Shown piece by piece: positions 1-10,495 of a stretch of DNA of 64,000 nt. A program made the position numbers and the translations under genes. Each line of letters starts with the position of its first letter. Within the stretch, counting starts at the first letter, position 1. The stretch is from Larus michahellis. Its lineage: Eukaryota; Chordata; Aves; Charadriiformes; Laridae. The notes under the pieces were generated by a model. That model was given only the letters and a program-made list of their open reading frames with translations. It was not told the origin of the DNA and ran no database searches. The stretch lies in assembly GCF_964199755.1 (NCBI RefSeq), contig NC_133898.1, forward strand, positions 130,508,224-130,572,223, given 5' to 3'.

Positions 1-18
1 TAAAATGCGTTGGGTCGG

Positions 19-240
19 CCAAGGCTTTATCAGCCCAAATAAACCTGGGACATGGTGCTGGGAGCGACCTCGGGGTCTGCCCTGACATCCCAAGGCTTTA
101 TCAGCCCAAATAAACCTGGGACATGGTGCTGGGAGCGACCTCGGGGTCTGCCCCGACATCCCAAGGCTTTATCAGCCCAAATAAACCTGGGACACGGTGC
201 TGGGAGCGACCTCGGGGTCTGCCCCGACGTCCCCCAAGGT
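19..240. repeat. 71-bp tandem repeat, about three copies
   Basis: The string CAAGGCTTTATCAGCCC recurs at about 19, 90 and 161, giving a period of 71 bp with only a few substitutions between copies. The last copy degenerates near 237. Each unit carries AATAAACC in the plus orientation. The array may extend beyond the window's left edge, although the first 18 bases diverge from the unit. Confidence 0.9.
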
Positions 241-1344
241 CCCTGCGAGCTGCCCCAGGGTGTCCTGCCCCAAAGGTGGATCGGGGCCGGGTGTATGGAT
301 CTGGATTAAACCCTGCCAGGGAGGATTTATCAGTTTAAAAGCGCCGTGGGTTCCCCATATCCAGGCGTAAGACTCAACCAGGGTCCCCCAGGAGGATCAA
401 ACCCACGTGGGCACATCGTACCCATTGCCGTCCCCGCAGCCCCGGAGCTGGAGAAGGGATAGATCTTCCCGGCTGCGTGTGGGGATTGGCACTAAATGTA
501 AGTAACTTGGTTAATGAAGCAGGTTTTTCCCCCGGGACGGGGGCGTTTGCGCGCGCAGCCGCGACGGGGCTGTTGCTGGAGGAACGGCACCATGTCCCCG
601 TCCCCGTCCCCGTCCCCGGGGGCTGCTGGCAGGGAGGCGTGTGGGAGCTCCCCGGCTCCTCTCGGCTCCCGCTAACCTTAGCTCTGCCCACCGGGCTGCC
701 CGTTCGGCCACCACTGGTGCTCTGGAGGGAGGAGGGAAGGATCCGTCCGCCAGCATCGCTCTCTGCCCCATGGCCCCCCTGCCCCGAGCCACTCGGCCAC
801 ACGCCAGCAGCTTTTCCTGCAACATCACGGGCTATTTTTAGCTCAATTCCCTACGGAAAATGAGCTCATGTGATAACAATCCCTGTGTCCCTTCCTGTAT
901 CCCACTGAACCCACGAGCTGGGGCCCTGAAGGCGCTCTCGCTCGGAGCATCCCCCTGCCCCAGGATTTGCCTCCAGCACCCAAATCCCTCCCTGGCCCTA
1001 ACCCCTTATTAGCCATCAGAGCATCCACCCAGGTTTTGCAGCAAAGAGGACGCCGGTGGCACTGGCCCGGCCCCGCCACGTGCCTCTTGTTGCCATTGGG
1101 AGCAAATTGCTGGCAGCGGATCGACCAGATAAGAGATGGGAGACAGGGAGAGAGGCCCCAGATAAGGTGCTAAAATTAGCCTAGCTCATCACCGGACGGT
1201 GGCTGGAGACAACAGGGCTTTGAAACAGCCGGCTGGCACCACGACGCCTGTCCCCTCCCACCGCTCCTCTTGCCAGGCCACCACGGCACGGTGCTGGCAC
1301 AGCCATGTGTGTGGGGCTCTGCTGCAGGACAAGCCCATGAGATG

Positions 1345-2315
1345 GCTGGGGTCCCGATGGGGACCTGCTGGTGGCCATGCCTGGGGACGGGGACGTGCTG
1401 TGTGGCCAAGCTCAGGGATGGGAATCTGCTGGTGGCTGTGCCTGGGGATGGGGACATGCTGCTTGGCCAAGCACAGGGATGGGGACATGCCATGTGGCCA
1501 TGCTCAGGGTTGGACACTTGCTGATGGCCATGCCTGGGGATGGGGACATGCTGCATGGCCATGCCTGGGGATGGGGACACACTGCGTGGCCATGTTCAGG
1601 GATGGGGACATGCTGCGTGGCCAAGCATAGGGATGGGGACACGCCGCGTGGCCAAGCATAGGGATGGGGACACGCCATGTGGCCATGCTCAGGGTTGGAG
1701 ACTTGCTGATGGCCATGCCTGGGGATTGGGACACGCTGCGTGGCCATGTTCAGGGATGGGGACGTGCTGGTGGCCACGTTCAGGGATGGGGACATGCTGC
1801 GTGGCCATGATGCTCAGGGATTGGGACCTGCGGATGGCCATGCCTAGGGAGAGGGACCTGCCATGTGGTTGTGCCTGGGGATGGGGACACGCTGCGTGAC
1901 CATGCTCAGAGCTGGGGACATGCTGGTGGCCGTGCCTGGGGATGGGGACATGCTGGTGGCCATACCTGGGGATGGGGACCTCCCATGTTGTGTCTGGGGC
2001 CAGGGACATGTTGCGTGGCAGTGCCCAATGACAGGGACCTGCCTTGCATGTCCAGCAACAAGGACATGCAAGGCCAACCCTTGGGACCTGCCATGCGGCT
2101 GTGCACAGGGCTGGGGACCTGCCACGTGGCCGTGCCTGGGGACCTGCAATGTGACCATGTGTGGGGACGGGGACCCGCCACGTGGCCATGCCCAGGGACC
2201 TGCCATGAGGCTGCACCTGGGGACGTGCCACGTGGTTGTTCATGGGGATGAGGACCTGCCACATGGCAATATCGAGGGACCTGCTGCGTGGCAGTGCTCG
2301 GGGATGGGGACAGCT
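1345..2315. repeat. 31- to 33-bp GC-rich minisatellite in ADCY3 intron
   Basis: About thirty degenerate copies of a unit built from GGGGATGGGGACATGCTGC followed by GTGGCCATGC. Neighbouring copies near 1617 and 1648 are exactly 31 bp apart. The array ends about 230 bp from the splice donor of the ADCY3 exon at 2545. Because units rarely contain stop codons, several spurious reading frames of 100-190 codons run through it on both strands. They are composed of repeat-encoded peptides and are not genes. Confidence 0.92.
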
Positions 2316-2544
2316 TAGTGGTGGCCATGGCAGGAGCTTGGAGGTCCTGGAAGAGGATGGTCACATGGAGAGTCCTCAGATTGGGCACAAAACTGCAAAC
2401 GCATGGCCTCCTGTCCCCATCGCCACCTGCCATGGTCCCTCCATGCTGGGCAGGGTGCAGGCTACGGGTGCCTTATCCACGTCCCGAAGCTGGTGTCCCA
2501 TCGCTGTCCCCTGCCCTGTCCCCACGCTGTCCCCTGCCTCCTAC

Positions 2545-2694
2545 CTGCTGCTGGCTCTGCTCCTCCAGGTTGAGCTTGACCTCCAGGGACTGGCGCGCTT
2601 CGAGGAAGGCTTTGCGGTGCTTGCGGTCGGCCATGTAGTAGGACATGGTGCCCACCGTGATGGCACAAAGGTAGATGGCGACATTGGACAGGAT
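2545..2694 (-). CDS. ADCY3: Adenylate cyclase type 3, second coding exon
   Basis: Exactly 50 codons, residues 226-275 by continuation from the upstream exon. It is flanked by an AAAG acceptor (just above 2694) and a GTAGGA donor (2544 down), phase 0 at both ends. It begins [20 protein letters not shown], which is membrane helix 6, followed by the basic linker [20 protein letters not shown] that leads towards the first catalytic domain. Both segments match vertebrate ADCY3 closely. The protein makes cAMP from ATP in the plasma and ciliary membrane. The catalytic domains are encoded further left, outside this window. Confidence 0.96.
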
Positions 2695-3339
2695 CTTTGG
2701 GGACAGAGAAAAGGAGATGGGGGTGAGCGGAGCCATGGGGACAGCGCTGGTGTCACTGCAAGTCCCTATTTGTCAGCGGAGCCTGATCGGTGAGAGTGGA
2801 AAAAAGTATTCAACCGATGGAGGACATAAAATACACCCTGGGGATAAATCACAGAGCCCCGGCCACCATTAACTGTTGGGGACACACGCTGGGGACCAGG
2901 GGGACCGTCACGGTGGCTCTGCAGGAGGGATCTAGCTGGGGATCACGCCCTGAGCATCCGAGGAGACCTCATGGTCCCCGCAGGCTGACTTTGCTTCATT
3001 AAAGCTTGCAGAGATGTTTTGGAAAAAGGCAGGCGGGTGGCGGGGCCGGGCACAGCCCCGGGGGACGGCGATGCGGCGGCTCACGTGCCATCCGCGCCCT
3101 CCACCCCTGCCACGGGAGCTGCACCCCTTCATGCAGAAAAAGTTAATAAAACACAGCCAAATCCTAAAATCACGTATTGACTCGTGCTCCTGACCCTCTA
3201 TGTCCTTCTGAACGGCCAAAACCTTGGATTTTGCAGCACTGGAGATGGATGTCCCTGCGTGTTGCTGGCTGTGACAACCCACCCCGTTTTCCTTGGGGTT
3301 TCAAGGGAGCATGGTGTGGAGGATCGCTGCCTCGTCCCG

Positions 3340-3952
3340 AAGGCTGGACCTGTCCCAACCCTGGGTTGGGCCCTGTCCCCATGGGCAGGACTTTGTCCCC
3401 ATGGGTAGGACCCTGTCCCATCCCACAGGCTACAGCCCAGCTCCAAGGGCTGGACCCCATCATCCAGGCTGGATCCTGTCCCCATGGGCTGGACCCTGTC
3501 CCCATGAGCCAGACCCTGTCCCCATGGGCTGGACCCTACCCTTTGGGCTGGATCTTGTCCCCATGAGCTGGACCCTGTCCCATCCTGCAGGCTACAGCCC
3601 AGCTCCATGGGCTGGACCCCATCATCCAGGCTGGATCCTGTCCCCATGGGTTGGACTTTGTCCCCATGAGCTGGACCCTGTCCCATCCCACAGGCCAGAC
3701 CCCAGCTCCATGGGCTGGACCCCATCCTCCGGGCTGGATCCCCGTGGGATGGATCCTGTTCCCATGGGATGGACCCTGTTCTCACGGGATGGACCCTGTT
3801 CTCACGGGATGGACTTTGTCCCCATGAGCTGGACCCTGTCCCATCCCGCAGGCTGGACCCCAGCTCCATGGGCTGGACCCTGTGTTTCGGGCTGGATCCT
3901 GTCCCCATGGGCTGGACACATCCCACCCCACCGGCTGGACCCCGGGTGTCCC
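3340..3952. repeat. 20-bp minisatellite with higher-order structure
   Basis: Repeats of CTGTCCCCATGGGCTGGACC (20 bp) with variants. A larger block starting CAGGCTACAGCCCAGCTCCA occurs at about 3426 and again at about 3588, so roughly 160-bp segments were also duplicated. The reading frames running through it (up to 243 codons) consist only of repeat-encoded peptide and are not genes. Confidence 0.92.
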
Positions 3953-4840
3953 CACAGCCCGGGACAGACAGAGCAGGTTTGCAGACGGGAGCAAAGTGCT
4001 CTTTGTGGAAAATCTGACCGATGAGGGAAAGTTGAAAGAATTCGGTTTGTTTAGTCTAGAAAGGGGAAGAGCGACGGGGAGGATGTGATAACAGGCTCCA
4101 GCTATGCCGAAGGGGTGATGGGGACATGGAGACGTCCTCCCACCCCGTGGGCCATGGGCTGTGTCCCAGCCAGTGCGGAGGAGGCAGCGGGAAGAGCACA
4201 GAGCCGTTCCTGGGCTGGTCTCCATCAGGGATGTGCTGCTGCACTCAGCATCCTTCTCCTGATCCCGAACTCCCCGGAACCAACCTTGTCCTGTCCCTGG
4301 TCCCCATACCCCATAGCCCAGCTCACTCGGAGGAAAGCCCTAACGTGACCCCAGTCCCTGGGTGTCCCTGTGCTCGGAGGTGTTACTACCCGACAGCATC
4401 GAGCACTGAGTAGCCCAGTCTCACCACATGGCGACAGGGAGGAGCTGCCAACCCCTTCCTCGCAGGGGGAAACTGAGGCACGGATGAACCGGGCCACGTG
4501 CGGCAATAAATACAGCGCCCTGGCACTGGCGGTGCTGGCACGGCACCATCCCGGGGCTGAAAAAATTATTTACAGCAGGGGAAACATTTTTTTGGGGGGC
4601 GGGGGAAGAGCACGATGAGCAGGGGAGAGTACATGGGCTGGATCCTGCCCCATGGCCCCACGGCTGCAGCCGGGGATCCCCGGGAAGCCCCCGCACCCAC
4701 GGCGCGGCAGATGGCGAGCGAGGAGCCGTCTGGAGGTGGGCATGGAGAAGAAACCCCCAAAACAAGCAGCCACTTGCTATTTTTAACCTGCCTCTTGGGT
4801 TGTCATAACAACGGGCAACTCTCCTGGGGCTGGAGGGGCA

Positions 4841-4905
4841 CGGGGCGGCTCGGCACAGCTCGGCACAGCTTGGCATGGCTCGGCATGGCTCGGCACGCCG
4901 GGGCC
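4841..4905. repeat. Short decamer repeat (GGCTCGGCAC-like)
   Basis: About six copies of a 10-bp unit alternating GGCTCGGCAC, AGCTCGGCAC and GGCTCGGCAT. Its half-unit, GGCAY, is the complement-strand core of the much larger pentamer array at 31815-32878, so the two may share an expansion mechanism. Confidence 0.75.
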
Positions 4906-7266
4906 ACTGGAAACCCCCTGGGGACCCGCTCACCCAGCGCTGCATGGCACGGCTGCGTCCCACCCCGAGCATCTCCCAGCTGCACCCTGCAGCCGTGCAA
5001 CGGACGCTCAGCCCCCAAAACTTCCCCCAGCGCCTGCCCGCATGCCTTGAGTTGCAAAACACTTCCCAGCATCCCAAACACCGCCGGGAAAACCCCGACA
5101 CGGAGGAGACCCCACTCCCGGCACGGTCACCGGTTATTATTTGCACTCAGTAATTTGGGGGGAAGCGCGAGCAAGACGCGCGGGAGTGTGCATGGCCCGC
5201 GGATTGAACCTTTTCCCTCCTTCCCCACCCGTATCCTGCAGGAAAAGTCACGGTGGGATGCGCTGGGACCATCCGAACCGGGACCGGCCGAGCCTGAGGA
5301 TGCTTCGTAGCTGGTTCACACACAACCGCAGCAGATTTGGCCCCAAACGCCACCAAACCAGACCCCCGCTGCCACGATTCATCCTTCGGGCTCCTCCTCG
5401 GTGGCCAACAGTGGGGCAGAAGCCACCGGCATCTCTCTCGAACCTCCCCCACCCCGGGCCGTGCCGGCCCCGCTCAAGCGACATCCTCCGGTTCATCCTA
5501 TTAATAGCAGTGCCCTCCGGGAGCCGCACCACCGGCTATAATAATAAAGCATATGATGTTTATTTCTGGACATAATGTTCCTCCTTTTGCAGCAGGCAGA
5601 GGCTGAGGCATGCCGCGTTGCCAAGGTTTTTACTGGCCCCGGACTCTCCGTGCCACGGCAATGATTAACGCGGTGGTGGCGGCGCATGCCCGCTGCCGGC
5701 CCCGGGGTGTGGGGGGGAGGATGGCCGCATGTCCCCCTCACCTCCCGCATCCCGGGGCTGGTGGCAGCGAGAGGATTCCTTGGCTTGGGATCGGCCACGT
5801 GCAGCGTTTGCATCCCAGAGAAGGAGCAAAAACTGGGGAAGCCGCCGCTGCACCGGGATTTCTCCCGGCGGCGCGGTGCCTCTGGCCGAGTATGGCTGGG
5901 AGGGCACCCGTGCCACTGCCCCCGCACCCAGCCTGGCACACTCCAGAAACTGTGCCCCAAAAGTGCTTTTCTTTGCAAAAACCCCATGTGACACCAGGAC
6001 ATGGGCCATGCCAAGGAGCCAGCCCCATGCCACACACCCCAGCAGTGCGGGAAAAACCGGTACCTTTGGCTTTTTGGAGAACAGGCTCCATTTTCCAAAC
6101 TCCTTTCCAACCTCAACTCTCCCAAAACCTCCAAAAAAGTGAATAAACACCCCCAACCCCCACTTCCTATTTACGTTGGGAGCAGCTGGAGGACTCCTGG
6201 GACCTGACCCAGAGCATCCCCAATTCCCATAGCATCCTCCCACGGAGACCACACCATTATGGAGCAGAGCGGATGCTTCCAGCGGGATTTTCCCCGCTGC
6301 CGTCAGCAGCCGCTGGCACACAAATTTTTAGCTCTGGCTTATTTCCCCCCCCCTCCACGCCCCCAGCCGTAGAAAGGCTCCCCACATCGATGGTGGGAGG
6401 AAAGGGACTTGGCCAAGCAGTGAAACCCACTGATTTAGGGAAAAAAACACAGTTTCTAGCTGCTCCAGGTGGGTATTTCCCAGGAAATATCAAGAACCCG
6501 ATGGGTCAGGCGCCACTCTCCCCCCACCTGACCCCTATGTCCCCTCCTGAATGGGTGGCCCGTCCTTAGGGCCACATTTGGGCTCAGGGACGCTGTTTCT
6601 CCAGCTTTGCTGGTGCAGAAAATCCCCTCAAAGCGTCCCCGGGCTGTGCTGCAGGCGCGGGGCTGGGTGATGGGCATCGCTGGGACCATCCCCCAGCTTG
6701 GGACCAAGCCGGGGCCGAGCGGCCACCCGGCTCCTTCCTCCTGGGAAAGCTCTGGTGGCTGTTTGCGAGTCCGGAAGCTGGGCTCCTGCCACGTTTCTGC
6801 TAAAAATGGCCATTTTTAGCCCTTTTTGCAATTCAAAGGGAAATCGGCACAAGCAAGGCCACCGGGCAGGGTGGATGGGAGAGCCTGCAGTCCACCGTGC
6901 CTCAGTTTCCCCAGCAGCCCAACTGCAGCACAAGTGTCCAGGCATTCCGGGTGGCTCCCGGGGACGGATCCCTGCTTGCAGGGCCGGGTCTGCGGCCGTG
7001 TGTCCCAGCAGGGGTGGGTGCTGCTGCACTCCCCAGCACCCCACTCCCTACACGGGTTGATCCCCGGATATGTTTTGAGGACCGACCCCCCCCCCTGCTC
7101 CCAGCAAACACCATGAGCAGTTCACAGCATCCGGATATCAAATATGGATTTAGGGTCAGGGCACAGGGATGGGGATGGAACTCATGGAAACGCAAGTGGG
7201 GATGATTCGCCCATCACTCCCCACCACCCCAGGGGGGATGCCGTGTCCCCCCCGCCAGCCCTGTAC

Positions 7267-7941
7267 CTGTCTCAGCAGCGCGCCCTCGTCCAGGGCGTCC
7301 TGTCGCTGCTGGGCGACAGTGACACCGAGCACCAGCGTGTGGATGCCGCAGGAGACGGCGGTGATGAGCACGATGGGGGCCAAGCGCAGCGGCAGCGTGA
7401 TGAAGAAGGAGAAGACGAAGAAAGCCTGCCAGCCCACCGTGTCGCTGGCCTCGGGCGAGCGGGAGAAGTTGAGACCCAGGTAGCAGAAGATCTGGGCCAA
7501 GATGAGGACCCAGAGGACGTAGGGCAGGAACTTGCGGGCCACCCGTTCGGGGAGCAGCCTGTACTTGCAGAGGATGAAGAGCAGCACGTGGGCGACCAGC
7601 CCGGCCGCCGCCGCCAGCACCGGAGCCAGCTTGTCGGCGGCATAGACCACGGCGCACATGACGAGGACGTAGCAGTCAAAGAGGGCGGCAAAGACCACCA
7701 GCACCAGGAGGGTCTCGTGGCGTTGGCGGCGGAAATAAGTCTGGTAGAGGTTCTCCAAGGACTCGGGAGCGAAGGTGAGGCGCATGAAGCGGGGTAGGCA
7801 GAGGCAGGGTCCCGAGCTGCGCACCGTCACCTCGTGGGTCCGACCCACGCCGTGCTCGGGGTCCGACGGCAGGCTCACCGAGTAGTCAGCGGAGTACTCG
7901 GCCGAGCACTCGGGCTCCGAAAAGGCCCTGTTCCTGGGCAT
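7267..7941 (-). CDS. ADCY3: Adenylate cyclase type 3, first coding exon (N-terminus and helices 1-5)
   Basis: An exon of 225 codons starting at the ATG at 7941-7939 and ending at donor GTACAG, phase 0. The N-terminus [20 protein letters not shown] and the segment [20 protein letters not shown] identify vertebrate ADCY3 rather than another adenylate cyclase. Residues 1-76 are cytosolic. Hydrophobic helices lie at about 77-98, 105-125, 138-157, 171-189 and 190-208, and helix 6 is in the next exon. Human ADCY3 is about 1144 residues, so the two exons here cover roughly the first quarter. The start was chosen because it matches the family N-terminus; the frame is also open upstream but reads low-complexity GC-rich sequence. 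The codons are strongly GC-ending. The protein acts in cilia and olfactory and metabolic cAMP signalling. Confidence 0.97.
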
Positions 7942-8900
7942 TGCGGCGCTTTCCCCTGCTCCGGCCCCGCAGAAACGCCGCGGTCTCCCCCGCGCGCCCC
8001 GATGCTCACCGGGGCATCGCCCGCAGCATCCCCGTCTCACCTGCCGCCGAGCTGCGAGGCCTTTCCCCTTCTCCTGCAGCCGTCACCCCGAATCCCGTTG
8101 CGTGCCGAGGAGCGGTCGAAGGAGGGAAAGGGGGATAATTATAAATACGGGGCGGCGTGGTGCGGGGAGGCCGGGGGCCCAGCCAGCCTGCTTCCCCAGC
8201 TCCCTGCCAGCTCGCTCCCCAGCCCTTGCGCACTGCCAGGTTGCAACCGAAGCGCCGCGGAGCCCGAAAGATGTCGCGATGCCTCCCCGCTCCTCCTTCG
8301 AGGGCAGCCGCTTCTGGGGGGCGATCCCCTCCTCTCCTCCCGGCTTCGCCCCTTTCCCAGATGCTTCGTTCCACGGGGATGGAGGGATGGAGGGATGGAT
8401 GGATGGATGGATGGAGGGATGGATGAAGGACCGGGGTGGGGGGGGGTTGGGGAGAGCAGCCCGATGCGTTTCGCCTCTCCCGGCCGCTTCCAGCATCCTC
8501 CGGCGGCCCCCGCCGCCCGCCTCCCCCGCTCCCTACGCCCCGCCGCCCCCTCCGGCTCCGCGGGGCCGGGGCGGAGGCGGCGGAGGCGGCGGCGGGGGCA
8601 TGGTAAGGCTCGGGGAGGGGAAGGGGGGGGGGTTAAGGATGAAGGGGGGAGCGGGCTGGGCTTCCCCGGGGCCGGGGGCGGGCAGGCACCGCCGGCCGTG
8701 CCGGTACCGGTGCGTCTCCGCCTTCCGTAACCCTCTCGGTGCCGGCTGCGGGGATGGGGAAGCGGTTCCCAGGGGGAAAATGGGAGTGCGTGTGTGTGTG
8801 TGGGGGTGTTGCCCCGACTTGCAGCCATCCCTCGGCCTCTGCTGCCCATTCCATCCTCATCGTCGTCCCCCTCCAGCAGCTCGCAGACCCCACAGCGCCC
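7942..8900 (-). promoter_or_regulatory. ADCY3: ADCY3 5' UTR and CpG-rich promoter region
   Basis: Very GC- and CpG-rich DNA directly upstream of the ADCY3 ATG, including a GGC/GGA trinucleotide run near 8570-8600 and many G runs. This is the expected position of the 5' UTR and a CpG-island promoter. An upstream non-coding first exon is possible: an AG precedes GGGAAAGCGCCGCAATG. I cannot place the transcription start from sequence alone. Confidence 0.6.
8375..8427. repeat. (GGAT)n microsatellite
   Basis: GGAT and GGAGGGAT repeats, about twelve units, inside the ADCY3 CpG-rich upstream region. A second, purer GGAT tract is at 49711-49768. Confidence 0.95.
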
Positions 8901-10470
8901 GGGGCTGCGCGCCGTAGGGACCCATGGATCTTGAACCGATTGCCGACGGCCCCGCTGGGAGCCAGGGACCCCGACGCCAGGGGATGAGCACCCATAAAAC
9001 CTGCCAGCCCACTCTTCATCCAGCTCCGCTCACCCCATCGTCCTCTCTGGGGTCACAGCCACCTTACAACAGGGGAGCAGAGAAACCCAAGGTTTCCCCC
9101 CCGCTCCTTTGCCTACGTCACCCAAATCACCCCCCAAACTGATCAACACCCTGCTGAAACCTCTTCAGAAAGCTCCCCCTCCTCTTCCCCGTGTTCCAGC
9201 TGCCGCCTGCTCCTCTCTTGCACCCCTGTCTCTGGAAAACTGGCTGGCGTTGAGAGCTGATGGAGATGCCTTGGATCAGCCACGGACCATGCTGCGAGGA
9301 GCCCCCCCCAGTTCCACCACGCTCGGCCTCCCCCAGCATGGCCGGAGGCACCACGCTCTCCCATGTCCCCACCTCGGCTGCTTTGCCAGGGGAAGCAATT
9401 GCTTCTGTAAAGTAATTAATATCAAAATTAAAGTGCCAAAGCCACAGCTCCCCAGAGGTTTTGGCTGCGCTCGGGGTTATTCCCATCCTGCTGCGGCTGA
9501 AAAGGAGCGCAAGGGAGTAGAGGCTTGGGCTGCCCAGCCTCCTCTGTGCCTTGGCTAGCACAGGACAGGGACATTGTGCCACCCGCCCCGGGACATGTCC
9601 TGCCAGGCCAATCCATCCCAGGTTGGCCACAGGCAGGGCACCCTGGCTGGGCCCTGGTTGGGAAGGTTAACTGGTCTGAACACCAGCAAAACGGGTCTGA
9701 AGGCCAGCAAGAGGACCTGGCACTGGTTTGTGAAGCAGGATGGGTGCAGCCTCCTCTCAGGAGAGGGTTTGCTCCCTGGGCCCTGCCTGGGCACGTCAGG
9801 CACGGGGCCAGACCAGAAATCCTCATCTCCTCCCCGCCTGCCAGCTCCACCGAGCGCTGGGAGGCAGGCAGAGCGCAGGCAGGCAGGGCAGCGGCCCCGG
9901 CACATCGAGGGAGGCTTTTTCTTCCCACAGATCTTCCGAGTGGCTCCTGGCTGCGTTTTTGGATGCAGAACGGAAAGTCCCTTCATCTGGGATTCAGATC
10001 CTGGAGGCTGTCACTGCGTGGACACTTCGGCAGCAGGACTTCGCGCGAGGCAGGAGGATGTGGGACTCACGGCGCAGAGGCACAGCCTGGGTGGTGGCAG
10101 CCTTGCTGGAGGGACTGGGAGTTTGAGATCCTGATGAGGATGGGATGGGGGAAGCACACCGCCGAGGCCGTTGGTGCGGAGGTGTGTGTGCATGGAGCAA
10201 GGACAGAGCCACCCCTCTGGGTGCCCTGATCGGGTCCAGGCTCCACCGCAGCTGGGTGTATCCCACATCACATCCCCGCCGCGCTGTTCCCTCCATCCCT
10301 TACCCAGCTCCCACTCCCGCCGAGTTGATTCACAATCTCCATCATCCCCCTCCAGGGCAGCTCTTCACCACCAGCCTCGGCCAGACCCGGCTGGGGAGGA
10401 GAGAAATGAGTCAAAGGGCAATTAAACATTAACAGCAGGCGGCTGCTGCAGGAGGACAGCTCACAGGGCT
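8901..10470. other. Intergenic DNA between ADCY3 and DNAJC27
   Basis: Single-copy DNA between the ADCY3 5' region and the likely DNAJC27 polyadenylation site. It holds no CR1 and no tandem array. Open frames of up to about 230 codons here show no family motif and no splice structure that I trust. An unrecognised 5' non-coding exon of ADCY3 could lie here. Confidence 0.6.
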
Positions 10471-10489
10471 TCCTTTGTTCCAAAGGGGG

Positions 10490-10495
10490 TTTAAT
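10490..10495 (-). terminator. DNAJC27: Candidate polyadenylation signal (ATTAAA)
   Basis: ATTAAA read on the minus strand (TTTAAT on plus), with a GT-containing stretch 20-40 bp further on (CTGTGAGCTGTCC). A second ATTAAA is at 10963-10968 and could be used instead. I saw no AATAAA on the minus strand nearer to the stop codon. Confidence 0.4.

Larger units (their letters stand above)
1..2544 (-). other. ADCY3: ADCY3 intron downstream of second coding exon (partial)
   Basis: This is the intron that follows the second coding exon on the minus strand. Its donor, GTAGGA, lies at 2544 and downwards. Its acceptor and the next coding exon, which should begin the linker into the first catalytic domain, are not in the window. 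It holds a 71-bp tandem repeat at the left edge and a 31-bp minisatellite. The remaining single-copy stretch at about 240-1340 shows no gene that I can support. Confidence 0.85.
2695..7266 (-). other. ADCY3: ADCY3 intron between first and second coding exons
   Basis: A 4.6-kb intron with donor GTACAG at 7266 downwards and acceptor AAAG ending at 2695. It contains the 20-bp minisatellite at 3340-3952 and a short decamer repeat at 4841-4905. The rest is single-copy GC-rich DNA without CR1 and without a further exon that I can recognise. Confidence 0.9.

Noticed and set aside
1176-2433. Overlapping 100-190-codon frames resembling a His/Pro-rich protein
   Set aside because: Translation of the 31-bp minisatellite inside an ADCY3 intron.
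7942-8040. Extending ADCY3 upstream to an earlier in-frame ATG at 8040
   Set aside because: The extra 33 residues are low-complexity Gly/Arg/Ala from the CpG-rich 5' region. The ATG at 7941 matches the family N-terminus exactly.
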